Both the position numbers and the translations under genes were made by a program. A DNA stretch of 64,000 nt, taken from the NCBI GenBank assembly GCA_946965045.2, contig OX337233.1, positions 2,976,001 through 3,040,000 of the forward strand, written 5' to 3'. Within the stretch, counting starts at the first letter, position 1, and every line of letters begins with the position of its first letter. The notes under the pieces are model-generated. The model was given only the letters and a program-made list of their open reading frames with translations, was not told where the DNA came from and did no database searches. Source of the DNA: Epithemia pelagica. Taxonomy: Eukaryota; Bacillariophyta; Bacillariophyceae; Surirellales; Surirellaceae. This document shows positions 40,632-51,176 of this stretch, piece after piece.

Positions 40632-43529
40632 CGGTTGGTTCTGTGGTTGTTGTGGAGTTTGGACCAACATTTGTGCAGCACGCCAGGAATGTACAAGCTC
40701 TGGTGTTTCGTTCCAAGTCAAAAAGGAACCCCTCCAAACACCAACGACTCCAGTTCATTTGTTCTCACTACTCCTTTTCTGTTTGATTGTTCTACTTCTT
40801 GTTGTTGTTTGTTTGTTTCCATGTGGGACATTTAGGTATGCTTGATTGGAGAACCAGGAGTGGGAAAGGTACGTGTGATAAGAGAGTCGTGTACCAAAGT
40901 GGTCCACACGAGAAAAAAGTTCACCGAACTTGTTTGTTTCCCATCGACTTGTTTGCTTGTGTGTGTCCTTTGTGTGTGTTTGATGCCTCTCTGCGGATTT
41001 GTATTCCTGTGGTTCTTCCACGAATCGCGACCGATAGACGGCCATTGCCGAAGGTGTGGCCCAAGTCTTGGCGGACGAATCCAAATGCCCACCACGGTTA
41101 CGAGGACATCGGTTGATTAGTTTGGATTTGGCCGCCCTGGTGGCCGGAACACGATATCGGGGAGACTTTGAAGAGCGACTGCAGGCCATTGTCAAGGAAG
41201 TCACGGATCCCCAGGCTCCAGCCACCATTTTGTTTTTGGATGAGATTCACAATGTCGTGGGTGCCGGGGGCGCCGAAGGCGGCATGGATGCCTCCAATTT
41301 ACTAAAGCCCGCCTTGGCACGAGGCGAATTGCAATTGATTGGCGCCACGACCATTTCGGAATATCGCAAGTACATTGAAAAGGATGCCGCCTTGGAACGG
41401 CGGTTGCAACCCGTCTTGGTCAAGGAACCCACGGCCGAAGAAACCATTTGGATTTTACAAGCCGTCCAGGCCAATTACGAACGACATCATTCGGTACAAT
41501 ACACACCCGAGGCATTGGAAGCGGCCGCCTACTTGTCCGAACGATATGTCAATGACCGATTCTTGCCCGATAAAGCCTTGGATCTCTTGGACGAATCCGG
41601 TGCCTTGGCCAATTTGGAACACACCTTGTTGGAGGAGGATGATGATGAACAGCACGGCCGTGACACTGCCAGGGAAACCAAAGACGGCAAAGTGTTGGTG
41701 ACCGAACACACGGTAGCCGAGGTGGTGAGTGAATGGAGTGGCATTCCCTTGGGGAAATTGGAAACGCAAGAATTGGATCGATTGCGAGCCTTGGAACAGG
41801 AAATGGAACGACGCGTCAAGGGACAGGGACGGGCGGTCCGGGGAGTGGCTCGAGCCATTCGTCGGGCCCGTGCCGGACTGCGAGATCCCAAACGACCCAT
41901 TGCCTCCCTCTTGTTTTGTGGGCCGACGGGAACGGGTACGTGATTTGTCAAGGATAACTTTTGTGAGGAGAGAGACTGCAATGGAAAACACGTGTTCTCT
42001 CACTTTAGTGTGTGTGACCGATGTGTGGTGTCGATTGTTTTATTACAGGAAAGACGGAACTGTGCAAAACATTGGCCGAAACCTATTTTGGGTCTGAAAA
42101 AGACATGATTCGTATCGACATGAGTGAATACATGGAAAAGCACTCGGTCAGTCGTTTAACCGGCCCACCACCAGGTTACATTGGCTACGAGGAAGGTGGA
42201 CAATTGACCGAAGCCGTTCGCACATCGCCCCACTCGGTTGTGCTTTTGGACGAGTTGGAAAAGGCACATGGTGATGTATTGAACTTGTTGTTGCAAGTCA
42301 TGGAAGATGGAATCTTGACCGATGGCAAAGGCCGTACCATCAACTTCAAAAATTGCATTCTGGTCATGACCTCCAATGTCGGAAGCAAACGAATTCTGGA
42401 TGTGGCGCGAAAGCGAGACGGTTCCAGTGCATCCGTCGCGCCTCCCGAACCGGTTCGGAAGGAGCCACTTTCGCCTGTTACACCGACACCGCAACCTGCC
42501 CCCGTGAAACGTACAAAGAAACTCGATATCGAACCAATGCAACCAGAACAAGCTTTGAAGAAATTGAAATCAAATCCCAAAGCTGCTCAACTTATGTTAC
42601 AGGCATCTTCAGATGAGGCTCTCATGGGAGCAATCCGAACTGCCATGAACGGTTCTCCAGCCGATCTTCTGGCAGCTGGAAAGAATGACCCCGCAGTGGC
42701 GAATTTCCTGGAACAACTCTGGCAAATATTGGAAGAGGATGAAGATGAAAAGGCAGATACAAATGGAACGGTGAACGGAAACACGGCTCCAGAAGCAGCT
42801 AGCAAATCGGGCCTCGGAGCTATTCGATCCAGCGTGGAAGACAGTTTGGATGAATGGGGTCAGGCATCGAAAGAAGACTTTGCGTCAGAAGTTATGAGCC
42901 GTATGGATGCCTCCACTTCCGGTGCTGGATCGTCGGTGGAGGAACTGTATTCGGAGCTTGCGACAGTTGTGAAAGAGGAACTCGAAGCAGAGATGCGACC
43001 GGAACTGCTCAATCGCATTGATGAAATCGTTGTCTTTAGTCCATTGGCAAGGGGCGATCTGTCCCAAATCGCCAGACTGTTGGTTAACAAGACTGTGGAA
43101 CGGGCTGTTTCCGAGCAATCGTTGGATCTGGAGATTGCCGATTCCATCTACGACCGTATTTTGGAGGAAGGTGCAGCGCGGGCGGATCAATTTGGAGCGC
43201 GTCCCATGCGGAGAGCGGCCCAACGCTTTGTGGACGACTCTTTGAGCGAAGCGTTGGTCCAAGGATTTGTCGAATCGGGTGACCGGGTTCGAATGGAAAT
43301 GCTACCAGAAGAAGGGTCAACTGCAAACAAGCACAGGGGAAAAGAAGTGATTGTGGTTCGGCGAGCACGAGACAGTGAAGTATTAATGGTTGAGGTGGAA
43401 GACGCCGACGGGGGCATTGGAAATTTCGATTCCCGAAAACCCACTGCCTTGACGCGACAAGATGAACTTTCATCCTTCAACACAAATGGGGCGCAACAGC
43501 TCCCCTCTTCCGCCGCTCCTGCGGTATAG
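39546..43529 (+). CDS. Plastid-targeted Clp/Hsp100 AAA+ ATPase with inserted region in the second ATPase domain
   Basis: Four exons: 39546-40577, 40836-40868, 41038-41935 and 42049-43529; 1147 residues. The signal peptide ([13 protein letters not shown]) is followed by FVSLSSS, a plastid-type cleavage context. Two Clp_N repeats follow ([32 protein letters not shown]), the second broken by Ser/Asn runs. ATPase domain 1 has GEPGVGKT (exon 2/3 junction), ILFLDEIHN and arginine finger ALERRLQ. There is no ClpB-type middle coiled coil and no UVR motif. Domain 2 has GPTGTGKTE, pore loop [20 protein letters not shown] and sensor MTSNVGS. Between MTSNVGS and [11 protein letters not shown] lie about 195 residues instead of the usual 45. 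The extra part includes an STI1-like helical stretch ([23 protein letters not shown]). The (I/L/V)GF loop used by ClpC to bind ClpP is not seen. It is probably an unfoldase or disaggregase of the plastid stroma. Confidence 0.88.
40601..40630. repeat. (CGA)n microsatellite in Clp intron 1
   Basis: About ten CGA/GAC triplets within the 258-nt first intron. Confidence 0.9.
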
Positions 43530-43850
43530 AGTTTATCGCTGATTGACGAACTTGAATGTCCCCTGAGCTTGTTGCTAATCATTAGAATCTTCTTGCTACT
43601 GCTTTTACCTAGTTGTAATAGTGACCCTACTCCTCAGTTGGTGGTGGTTTCCACATGCTTCTATATCCGCGTTGGAAGGGTTACGCAAGCCAATGTGTTA
43701 TGCTCATCACCATTTTACAGGTTCAATACAATCTTTGCAACTATATCAACGTTATCGGATAGAGAGTGGTACCATAGCAACACATAGCAATGGCCTCGCC
43801 CTACTTGTAACACAGAAACATATACATACATTGAATCTTGAAGAAACCAT
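43530..43850. other. Convergent intergenic region, no gene seen
   Basis: This is the 3' flank of the Clp gene and of the minus-strand CesT-like gene. Nothing else is recognised. Confidence 0.5.
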
Positions 43851-44450
43851 TCACCAAGCTGATTTTGCGTGTTTGAGTTGCATATTTGTCTCCACGGCCG
43901 TGATGAGGAATTCGTTGAGAATGGCTTTGAGTTTGACTGCACTCAAACTTGCCAAGGCCACTGTTCGGCACAGGTTCACTTCATTCTTCTCATGTGCTAC
44001 GCCTAAGCTAGATCCTCTGGTTCGATCTTGAAGGTAATTGAGATCCATGGCTGTCTTGAGTACTTCCAAGACGTTGTCGTCATGGTGTAGTCGATAAACA
44101 CAAGTGTACACATAGACTGTATCGACTTGATCTTTGGGAAGCTCCACCACAACAATGAATCTCCGATAAGGGAAGGTACATGTCCTTGTACTGGGATTGA
44201 GACACAATGGCTTTCCGTTCGAAAGTCTTCCAACCTGACCAAGATACCTATCGAGAGTTCTTCGAGACTTGTTCAACCGCCGTTCTTGTTGAATGGCATC
44301 TTGTGGTGTTGTCAGAAACGAATCAATCGTCGAACTAGAGCTACCCAGCGATAGACACACTGACGAGTGTGAAAGAGATTTCCTTCGTAGAGGAACAGGA
44401 TCGCTGTTGTCCCTCCTGTTCCTCTGGTACGGTTTGCCCATGACTTCCAT
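43851..44450 (-). CDS. CesT-like (type III secretion chaperone-fold-like) protein, paralogue 1
   Basis: A 199-residue protein. After a basic Ser-rich N terminus, a motif RRLNKSRRTLDRYLGQVG leads into an alpha/beta domain: CTFPYRRFIVVVELP, TVYVYTCVYRL, VLKTAMDLNYLQDRTRGSSLG, EVNLCRTVALASL and a final helix KAILNEFLITAVETNM. The order helix, strands, N-L-rich helix, G-rich turn, hydrophobic strand and long C-terminal helix matches the fold of type III secretion chaperones (CesT/Tir chaperone family), to which such algal proteins are sometimes assigned. The call is by pattern and needs structural support. The paralogue lies 750 bp upstream on the same strand. Confidence 0.6.
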   Translation of the reverse strand: MEVMGKPYQRNRRDNSDPVPLRRKSLSHSSVCLSLGSSSSTIDSFLTTPQDAIQQERRLNKSRRTLDRYLGQVGRLSNGKPLCLNPSTRTCTFPYRRFIVVVELPKDQVDTVYVYTCVYRLHHDDNVLEVLKTAMDLNYLQDRTRGSSLGVAHEKNEVNLCRTVALASLSAVKLKAILNEFLITAVETNMQLKHAKSAW

Positions 44451-45202
44451 CTGTCTCTCCAGTTTTTGGGTGTGTTGCAGATCAAAGGAAAAGTGAAGAT
44501 TTGGGAAAAAATGAGACGGTGACGCGGAAGGTGCGATTTGCGGGCTCGGCGCTTAAATTTCGCCACGAAGAAGCACTCGTGACAGATGGAAAGATACCCA
44601 CGCTCACGTTTTGGGGGATAGGTTTTGATTGGTTGATCGTAGATGACGTAGACTCCCCAAAGGAATAGGTAGCAATGGCTACCCCAACACTCGAGAATAA
44701 GTGATCGCAGCAGCATAGAAAACGAGGCTATTATATGGTACCTACTCCTCTAGTAACACATAAACATCATTCCAGTGAACGAATCCTTGCTCATGGCCAC
44801 CAATTGGACTCTTTTCTTGTTCTAAAATATAGGAAGATGTATGAAATTGTATAGGCTTTGTCATTCCTTTGGAGATCTGATGTAAGGAGTTTGTTCCTCT
44901 CTTCGTGCTTACCTGCTTTCCAATGAAAAGCGACACATGAGATGCTTAGCTATCCTAAAAAGCAACATCCACACGAACACTTTCACGAACAAAGTGACTA
45001 CGAGTAGGTATATGAAAAACATTATTATGACGGAGATGAGTGCTTTTGTTTGTGATGAAATACAACCATTCCGGAATCTCCGTCAGCATAGCAAAGGTTG
45101 AAATGGCTGTTAAGGTTGATAAGCTTGAACGTGTTCTTTTTTCCATCCCAAAAAAGTATATTGGCAAAACCAAGGGTTCGAAAACATTGTCGTAGTGTGG
45201 TC
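44451..45202. other. Intergenic region between CesT-like paralogues
   Basis: About 750 bp with no gene. Weak similarity to the 3' flank of paralogue 1 (TAGTAACACATAAACAT versus TTGTAACACAGAAACAT) suggests the tandem duplication included 3' sequence. Confidence 0.45.
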
Positions 45203-46099
45203 TCAGGTTGTAAATGTTCGGTTTCGGACATGTTGTGGTTTCTTGGATCTCCGAATGAGACTTGGTCGCTGCGCTTCTTCGGCGGTGGACAGTTCAAACG
45301 ATCGTTTGGCTCGTTCTAGTTTGGCATGTGCATCACTGGCCGTCTTGAGAAATTCTTCCAGGGCCAGCCCCAATTTGGCAGCGTTGTTGAGTGCCTTGAT
45401 GGGAATCGAGCGACACAAATTGACTTCCCCACCTCGCATACCCAAGGTGCTGCCCTTGGTGCCGGCCTGTAGGTAATTGAGTTCCATGGCCGTTTGAGCC
45501 ACCTTGCCAATATTGTCCGTCTCCTGTTCCAACCGACAGACACAGGTATAAATGTAGACTGTCTTGGGTTGATCCTGAGGGAGCTCTACTACTACCAAAA
45601 ATCTTTGATACGGAAACGAACAAGTCCCGGTTGTTTGATTGAGAGTAAGAGATCGACTCACGCCCTGGATGGCTTCTCCGGACGACGACAGTTTGCGAAG
45701 ATAGTCATCGAGTGTCTTGCGAGAGGTTCGGAGACGTCGTTCTTCCTTGATCGAGTCACGAGGTCTCCTGGTCGAAGAAGAAGCGTCGTCGTTTGCGACC
45801 ACAAAACTGGACGAGGAACTACTACGCCGACGATGATGAGAAGATCCACGTTTCTGTGTGGATAACGAGGCAATGGAGGACCCACGATCGACAGTGTCTT
45901 TCGGGTGGGTCGTCGGCGAAGGAGCATTCAATCGTGAGTCTGGCACAGGTTCGGGTGATTTGACTGGGGGCTGAACCGTCGCCTCATTGTCGTCCAGTTG
46001 AAGTTTCCCATTCTTCTCCCATTGTGCCCCGTTGTGAATGCTGCTGTTGTTGGACGGCACCACACTGGCTCTCCCTCGCATGGATCGTCGAGACAACAT
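45203..46099 (-). CDS. CesT-like protein, paralogue 2
   Basis: A 298-residue paralogue with a longer, Ser/Pro- and charge-rich N terminus. The start is set at MLSRRSMRG (46099) because the frame upstream offers only GTG. The shared domain runs RRLRTSRKTLDDYLRKL, CSFPYQRFLVVVELP, TVYIYTCVCRL, AQTAMELNYLQAGTKGSTLG, EVNLCRSIPIKAL and GLALEEFLKTASDAHAKL, followed by a basic tail. Conservation is concentrated in the predicted strands and in NYLQ and EVNLCR, indicating selection on the fold. The function is unknown; a binding or chaperone role is only an inference from fold. Confidence 0.65.
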   Translation of the reverse strand: MLSRRSMRGRASVVPSNNSSIHNGAQWEKNGKLQLDDNEATVQPPVKSPEPVPDSRLNAPSPTTHPKDTVDRGSSIASLSTQKRGSSHHRRRSSSSSSFVVANDDASSSTRRPRDSIKEERRLRTSRKTLDDYLRKLSSSGEAIQGVSRSLTLNQTTGTCSFPYQRFLVVVELPQDQPKTVYIYTCVCRLEQETDNIGKVAQTAMELNYLQAGTKGSTLGMRGGEVNLCRSIPIKALNNAAKLGLALEEFLKTASDAHAKLERAKRSFELSTAEEAQRPSLIRRSKKPQHVRNRTFTT

Positions 46100-47290
46100 G
46101 TTGATATATTGTGTATGGTTCGTTGTCAGTCGGAGTTGGTTGGAGGGGTTGTCTTGCAATCTGGACAAGCTAATGCGTTGGAGAACGTATTCTTGCACCG
46201 TCTCTCTCTATCTATTGTGGTGTGTGGTGCGTTGAGAGCTTTATGACCGTTGTTTGCGCGTTGCTGCAACTTGCTGGTTGCTTGGGGTAGGGATTTGGGG
46301 AATTCTTGGGGGTGTTAAAAGTTGTCGCTCTTTAGCGCACATGTCCGAGTCATTCGCTGTTTTGTACTCTTTCCTTTAGAGTGACGGTCGCCAACCATGA
46401 AATTCGCTTTTGCGCGAGCGAATTGATTGGTTCACAACGGTTCCTTTCCAGATGCTTCTTGGACAGCAGTCACGCCCTATCAGTCGGGACTTTACCTGTC
46501 TTATCATTATGTTGACCATTATGTACCCAAGATCCCTGAGGATTGACAAATCTCGCGAAAGGGTTCGAGAAATTTAGATGTGTCTTGGATCGCGCCTGTC
46601 ACGTCTTGTTTGTTGATATCGCGCGCGCCAGTTGTATCTTGTTGGGAGGTATCTTTCCAAAAAACCCTTGTGACTGCGCGATGCTTTGATAAATGGGCGC
46701 AGTCCCGAGGGCGGCAGCATCGCCATAAATACTACTAACATTACTTATGGATTCCCCCATTGGGTCCCCCAAACGATTGTCTCCGTAAAACTCTCCGTTT
46801 CCTCACACTTTTTTCTGCGTGCACCTCTCTATGCAGACCAAACAGTTTCTTACAACGAGAAAGACATGAGGATAGCGTCTGGGACGATTTACTATTATTT
46901 CTCCAAACGAAACACAACGAACATGGAGGATGACCTCTACAAATATCGGGTCTCTTGGTGAGCTGCTTGCCGGTACGTCATCTCCTCCTCTGCGGAACAG
47001 TGTAGCACACGTCGCCAAGTCTTTCAATGAGTGGCCTCTTCAATTGTTATTACTACTTTAGTCTCAAGATTCGACTGGACAATACTACCGGTAGACTCCC
47101 TCGAAACACCACGATTCTACAATATGGCCGGCGGGTGTGAACGACTGAATTTGATGTCCGAAACGTGTTTGTGTTTCATTCTCGATCACACGGTGGATCT
47201 AAACATCATGCCGCTGCGTCACAGGGAGGTCGGCCATCATGACGACGTCTTTATCGCTGGACAATACCAGTATCCAAGTGATTCCCTGCG
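46100..47290. other. Long intergenic region, no gene seen
   Basis: About 1.2 kb. Two plus-strand frames (46686-46961, 47031-47351) have no domain, signal or compositional support. The left part is the 5' flank of CesT-like paralogue 2; the right part is the TPR gene 3' flank. Confidence 0.5.
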
Positions 47291-49378
47291 TCATGGTGTT
47301 GACGTGGAGGAAGTGGACTTTGTACTGGGCGGACTGTCGTTGTTGTCGTGATCGTCGTTATCGTCAATGTTGCCATTCGTCGTTTCCTTGGTCTCATCTC
47401 GCAGCGTCTCACTGTTGGTGGATGCAGGATTGAACTCGTCGTCTTGTGACGTTTGGCCCTCAAACTTTTCGATCACGGGTTCTTCCGGGGACGTTGTATC
47501 TGCATTGTTGGGATCGTAGGTTTCAATAATTTCTTGTCGAACAACATTGGCTTGGTCCTCCTTGCCCATGGCTTGAAGCAATTCAGCCAAACTATGTTGA
47601 GTGGCATAAATATCGGGATGCCCTTTGGGCAACAATTCGTTTCGAACAATCAAGACATCTTGGTACAAGGAATAGGCTTCTTGGAACCAGGCATTGGCTT
47701 GTGCAGTCGGATCGTCCGGTTGTGGTTTTTTGGACGACGACGAATCTTGTGAATCCTCCAAAGCACCACCACCACCATCATCATCATTGGTAGGAGATGC
47801 TTCTTTGGATTCGCTGGTTTCCACTAATGCTTCTTTGGATTCGCTGGTTTCCACTGTAGACGATGATTGCTCCGCTACGTTGGTCTCCTTGTCCGTGGGG
47901 GATTCGGTAGAATTCTTTGCCAGTGCATCCTTTTGGTCCCCCGTGGTCGACTTGTCGTCGTTCTGGCTCTTGTTCGAGTCCTCGTCCTCCCTCCGTTCCA
48001 TGGTCGTGGCCCGTGCTTTGAGAAAGACGGCCAAATTTTGAGCCGCCGCCGAAGCCGACAAGGTCAGCAGAGGGCGTGTTTGTTGCGCCATGCGATCCTT
48101 CCACGATTCCATGATGGTGTCATCATCATCATTGTTCCCCAACGACAATTGTGGGTTGGTGGCGGCTTGTTGTTGTTGTTGTTCCTGATATTGTTGCACC
48201 GTCATTCCCCGTGGTGTGTCCATGGCGGTTTGCAAGGCTTGGCGCAAATGATCTTCGGCCGCTTCCCATTCGGCGACTGTCGTTTGATTGCGCACATGAA
48301 TATAGCGATGAGGAGAGGTTTGTTTGTATTGTTGCAAAATTTCCATGGCCAAGGCGGCTCCCCACGACGATCGACTGGCCACAGTATGGGGATGATCCGG
48401 TCCTCGTTCGTCCAATCGAATTTGATAGGCCTGTTTGGAGACGGTAATGGCTTCTTCCAACAGGGTCAATCGATCCGTGGCCTTGAGCATGCCATCCAAA
48501 TGAATTTGAGTCCGATTCAAAATGCCCAAATTGTGCAATTGGGTGGCATAATTGGCATGATCCGTGCCTACTACCGCCTTGTAAATTTTGAGAGCCTTTT
48601 TATAGGACAATCGCGCCAAATCGTAATCGCCCAACATTTTGCCAAACAATCCGACATCATTGTGTCCACTGGCCGTGGCGGGATGGTTGGTTCCAAAATG
48701 TTGTTCGGCCGCTTTTAAATAGTCTTGAGCATGTTGGAGACCGGTCCGATACGATCCTTGTCGGTAGTCATCGTGCACCTTGTTTTGCAATTGTCCCAAT
48801 TCCTTTTCCTTGTCTTGATCGGGGGTGGTATACTTGGGTGTATAGTCCTTTTCTCCCGGCCGTCGTGCTTGAATATACGGATTGGTGGATTTGTTGTTCT
48901 TGTTGCGTTGTCGCGATCGGGCCTTTTTGCCAAAGCATCGACGAGCCAGCATGGGTACAACGAGTTGTGGGTGATTCTTGTTGTTGTTGTTGTGGATGGT
49001 TGTCTCTGGTTGTCGTCTTGGGTCGTTGTGGTTGTGGTTGTTGCCCCACCGAATGAAAGAACCTGCGGTGATTATGGTCCCATAGGTTCGACTGGACCCT
49101 ACGGGAGCAGCAACGGGAGAACGGAACAAGTGCGGTTGCCCTTCCAGCAGGGTGCTGAACCGAGACGACTGCCAACCACCACCACCACCATAATAATAAT
49201 ACGACGACGACGATGATGATGATGATGATGATGGTATGGGGATTCCACCACAACCACCTCGTTGGGAGACGACACGGTGGTGATGTAATGTGTGTGGTTG
49301 GCTCCATCGTCCCCCCGATTTTGGTAGTGACCTCCAAGCAGCAGTAGTAATAGGAGTAGTAGTTCTATGAGGAATCAT
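47291..49378 (-). CDS. TPR (kinesin-light-chain-like) repeat protein, possibly organellar
   Basis: A 695-residue single-exon protein. The ATG at 49378 is used because the frame five codons up has only TTG. The N terminus is basic and Ser/Thr/His-rich, with Ser10 and Gly runs, and could be an organelle presequence. TPR units follow: YRTGLQHAQDYLKAAEQHFG, TASGHNDVGLFGKMLGDYDL, LSYKKALKIYKAVVG, NYATQLHNLGILNRTQ, then a longer repeat with EWEAAEDHLRQALQTAM. After an acidic linker with a SETSESKEA duplication comes a last unit (AWFQEAYSLYQDVLIVRNE, IYATQHSLAELLQAMGKEDQA). It resembles KLC/NPHP3-type TPR scaffolds that bind other proteins. A decayed partial copy lies at 36.8-37.6 kb. Confidence 0.75.
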   Translation of the reverse strand: MIPHRTTTPITTAAWRSLPKSGGRWSQPHTLHHHRVVSQRGGCGGIPIPSSSSSSSSSSYYYYGGGGGWQSSRFSTLLEGQPHLFRSPVAAPVGSSRTYGTIITAGSFIRWGNNHNHNDPRRQPETTIHNNNNKNHPQLVVPMLARRCFGKKARSRQRNKNNKSTNPYIQARRPGEKDYTPKYTTPDQDKEKELGQLQNKVHDDYRQGSYRTGLQHAQDYLKAAEQHFGTNHPATASGHNDVGLFGKMLGDYDLARLSYKKALKIYKAVVGTDHANYATQLHNLGILNRTQIHLDGMLKATDRLTLLEEAITVSKQAYQIRLDERGPDHPHTVASRSSWGAALAMEILQQYKQTSPHRYIHVRNQTTVAEWEAAEDHLRQALQTAMDTPRGMTVQQYQEQQQQQAATNPQLSLGNNDDDDTIMESWKDRMAQQTRPLLTLSASAAAQNLAVFLKARATTMERREDEDSNKSQNDDKSTTGDQKDALAKNSTESPTDKETNVAEQSSSTVETSESKEALVETSESKEASPTNDDDGGGGALEDSQDSSSSKKPQPDDPTAQANAWFQEAYSLYQDVLIVRNELLPKGHPDIYATQHSLAELLQAMGKEDQANVVRQEIIETYDPNNADTTSPEEPVIEKFEGQTSQDDEFNPASTNSETLRDETKETTNGNIDDNDDHDNNDSPPSTKSTSSTSTP

Positions 49379-49700
49379 GGTTGATTGGAACAAAGAACAA
49401 TGGAATTGCTGGATCTACCGATGATGATGCATCCCTCATAGGGAGGTTGCCGGATGCCAATCTTTTGATGGATGGTGTTGGTGGAGAATGAGAGGTCGCA
49501 CTATTATGATGGGTCATCTTGTGGATCGCGCAAGGGTAGCGTATAATGTCGGGGGGTTCTTTCACCGACCCGCGCGAACCGTTCGAAAGCCGCGCAGGCG
49601 CAGGGTCGGTGAGAGATGCGACAGAGCGAATCTTTGGACCACAAAATTGTCGCCTGAGCGCGAGAGAACCCTCACTCAAACACAACTACTTGTTCTCACC
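49379..49700. promoter_or_regulatory. Divergent promoter region of TPR and EGF-domain genes
   Basis: 322 bp separate the two divergent start codons, so both promoters must lie here. The CG-rich part around 49560-49600 (CGACCCGCGCGAACCG) stands out in base composition. No named element is recognised. Confidence 0.4.
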
Positions 49701-51176
49701 ATGAGGTACCACCCTCCTGGTGCATCCAGACCTGTCTACCCATATCTTGTTGGTGGTGTGGTCTCGTGGTTTGTGAACTTGTCCGTGCTTCCCTTGGTGT
49801 CGTCGTCGTCGTCGTCTTATCCGTTTTTTGCGTTGGAGTGTCCACCAAATGGATGTGGTCCGTTTGGTACCTGTGTTCCGCAAGCATGTCCATTCGCCAA
49901 GAAGGAACCACCAGAACCTTGTCCTCGTCCAGCCGGAACACCCAGCAGTTATTGTCACTGTCAACAAGGCTATGCGGGAGCCGATTGTTCCTTGCGCGTC
50001 GAGTATTGCCGTTCGTTGGATGCGACAGAGTCTGCGGTGGTCGAGTTCCAGTGTTACAATGGTGGTACTTGTCGCCGGTCCACGGAGGAAGGACAATCCT
50101 CATCATCATCCTGGTATTGCGATTGTAGTACAGCTGTGGGAGATGCCGGAACCATCCTGGCCGGTCCCCATTGCGAATACACGCTCTGGACGTCGTGTCA
50201 TGAGGATTTGGACCAGGAACAACGACAACACGGCAGGATGCCAGCCGTTTCGGTGGTTCCCACCCATGCCTATTGTGTCAATGGAGGAACCTGCGCCCGT
50301 CTCGTTTCTCCTGGTCACGCCCATCCCGGATGTCAGTTCTGTCCACCCGAATTGGAAGGACGCCATTGTCAATACGCCTTGGGGACAGCACCCCTGGCCG
50401 AATTGCACCACGCCCAACAATTGCTGGAACAATCGCACCGCCACCAACAACTGTTCAAAGAAGACTCGATTCTGACTCTGGGCTTTACCGGATTGGGGGT
50501 CGTCGTTGTGGTTCTGGTAGTAGTGGGTACCATCGGGTTGGTCTACCAGCATCAACGACGACGACGACGACAACGACAAGAACAGCAACGACAACATGAC
50601 GACGACGACGACGAGGAGGATCCAACAACCACCACGACGGACACCACCAAGAACAGTATCTATCTCGTGGACCCCGACCTACTCCACCAGAGAAGAGAGA
50701 ATCATGCACAAGCACGTCCCAACTTGCACGATCCACAAGATTTGTTATCCTCCATCACCGCCTTGGATCGTGCGCAACCACCATCATCATCATCATCGTC
50801 GTCGTGGATGCAACGGGTCACGCAGTCCTGGGTGTTGGTTCGTGGCGCTGCTCCGACTCGCACAAGCAGCGCCACCACCACCAAGACCCACCTGAGACGA
50901 CCACGACGACGGCAACGAGGCGGCAAACATGAACGTCGACGCAGTGCCGTCGCCGATGTCAATCCACCCATTATGGATCTTCCTCATTTGTCGGGGTATT
51001 CCGACCATGTCTACGACGAGAAAGCGGGCGACGACAACAACAACAACAACAACAGCGACCCGTATCGTCCGTCTCAGTATCCAGGGGATGATGATGATGA
51101 GGAGGAGGAAACAAAACAGGCGCACCAACAAGAAGAAGAAGAAGAAGATGATGATGATGACGACAAATTGGTCTAA
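49701..51176 (+). CDS. EGF-like type I membrane protein
   Basis: A 491-residue protein starting at the ATG at 49701; a longer frame upstream adds a basic stretch that hides the signal. The signal peptide is around VSWFVNLSVLPLVSS. The extracellular part has Cys-rich EGF-like modules: CPPNGCGPFGTC...YCHCQQGYAGADC, CYNGGTC...YCDC...GPHC and CVNGGTC...CQFC...EGRHC. A single helix (TLGFTGLGVVVVVLVVVGTIGLVY) is followed by a stop-transfer RRRRRRQRQ and a cytosolic tail of Asp/Glu runs and basic patches ending EEDDDDDDKLV. It is probably a surface receptor or adhesion protein. EGF assignment is solid; ligand and role are unknown. Confidence 0.8.
   Translation: MRYHPPGASRPVYPYLVGGVVSWFVNLSVLPLVSSSSSSYPFFALECPPNGCGPFGTCVPQACPFAKKEPPEPCPRPAGTPSSYCHCQQGYAGADCSLRVEYCRSLDATESAVVEFQCYNGGTCRRSTEEGQSSSSSWYCDCSTAVGDAGTILAGPHCEYTLWTSCHEDLDQEQRQHGRMPAVSVVPTHAYCVNGGTCARLVSPGHAHPGCQFCPPELEGRHCQYALGTAPLAELHHAQQLLEQSHRHQQLFKEDSILTLGFTGLGVVVVVLVVVGTIGLVYQHQRRRRRQRQEQQRQHDDDDDEEDPTTTTTDTTKNSIYLVDPDLLHQRRENHAQARPNLHDPQDLLSSITALDRAQPPSSSSSSSWMQRVTQSWVLVRGAAPTRTSSATTTKTHLRRPRRRQRGGKHERRRSAVADVNPPIMDLPHLSGYSDHVYDEKAGDDNNNNNNSDPYRPSQYPGDDDDEEEETKQAHQQEEEEEDDDDDDKLV

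Noticed and set aside
40578-40835. Asp- or Arg-rich frames around 40.3-40.8 kb as separate small genes
   Set aside because: They come from the (CGA)n run in Clp intron 1 and from shadows of the Clp exon.
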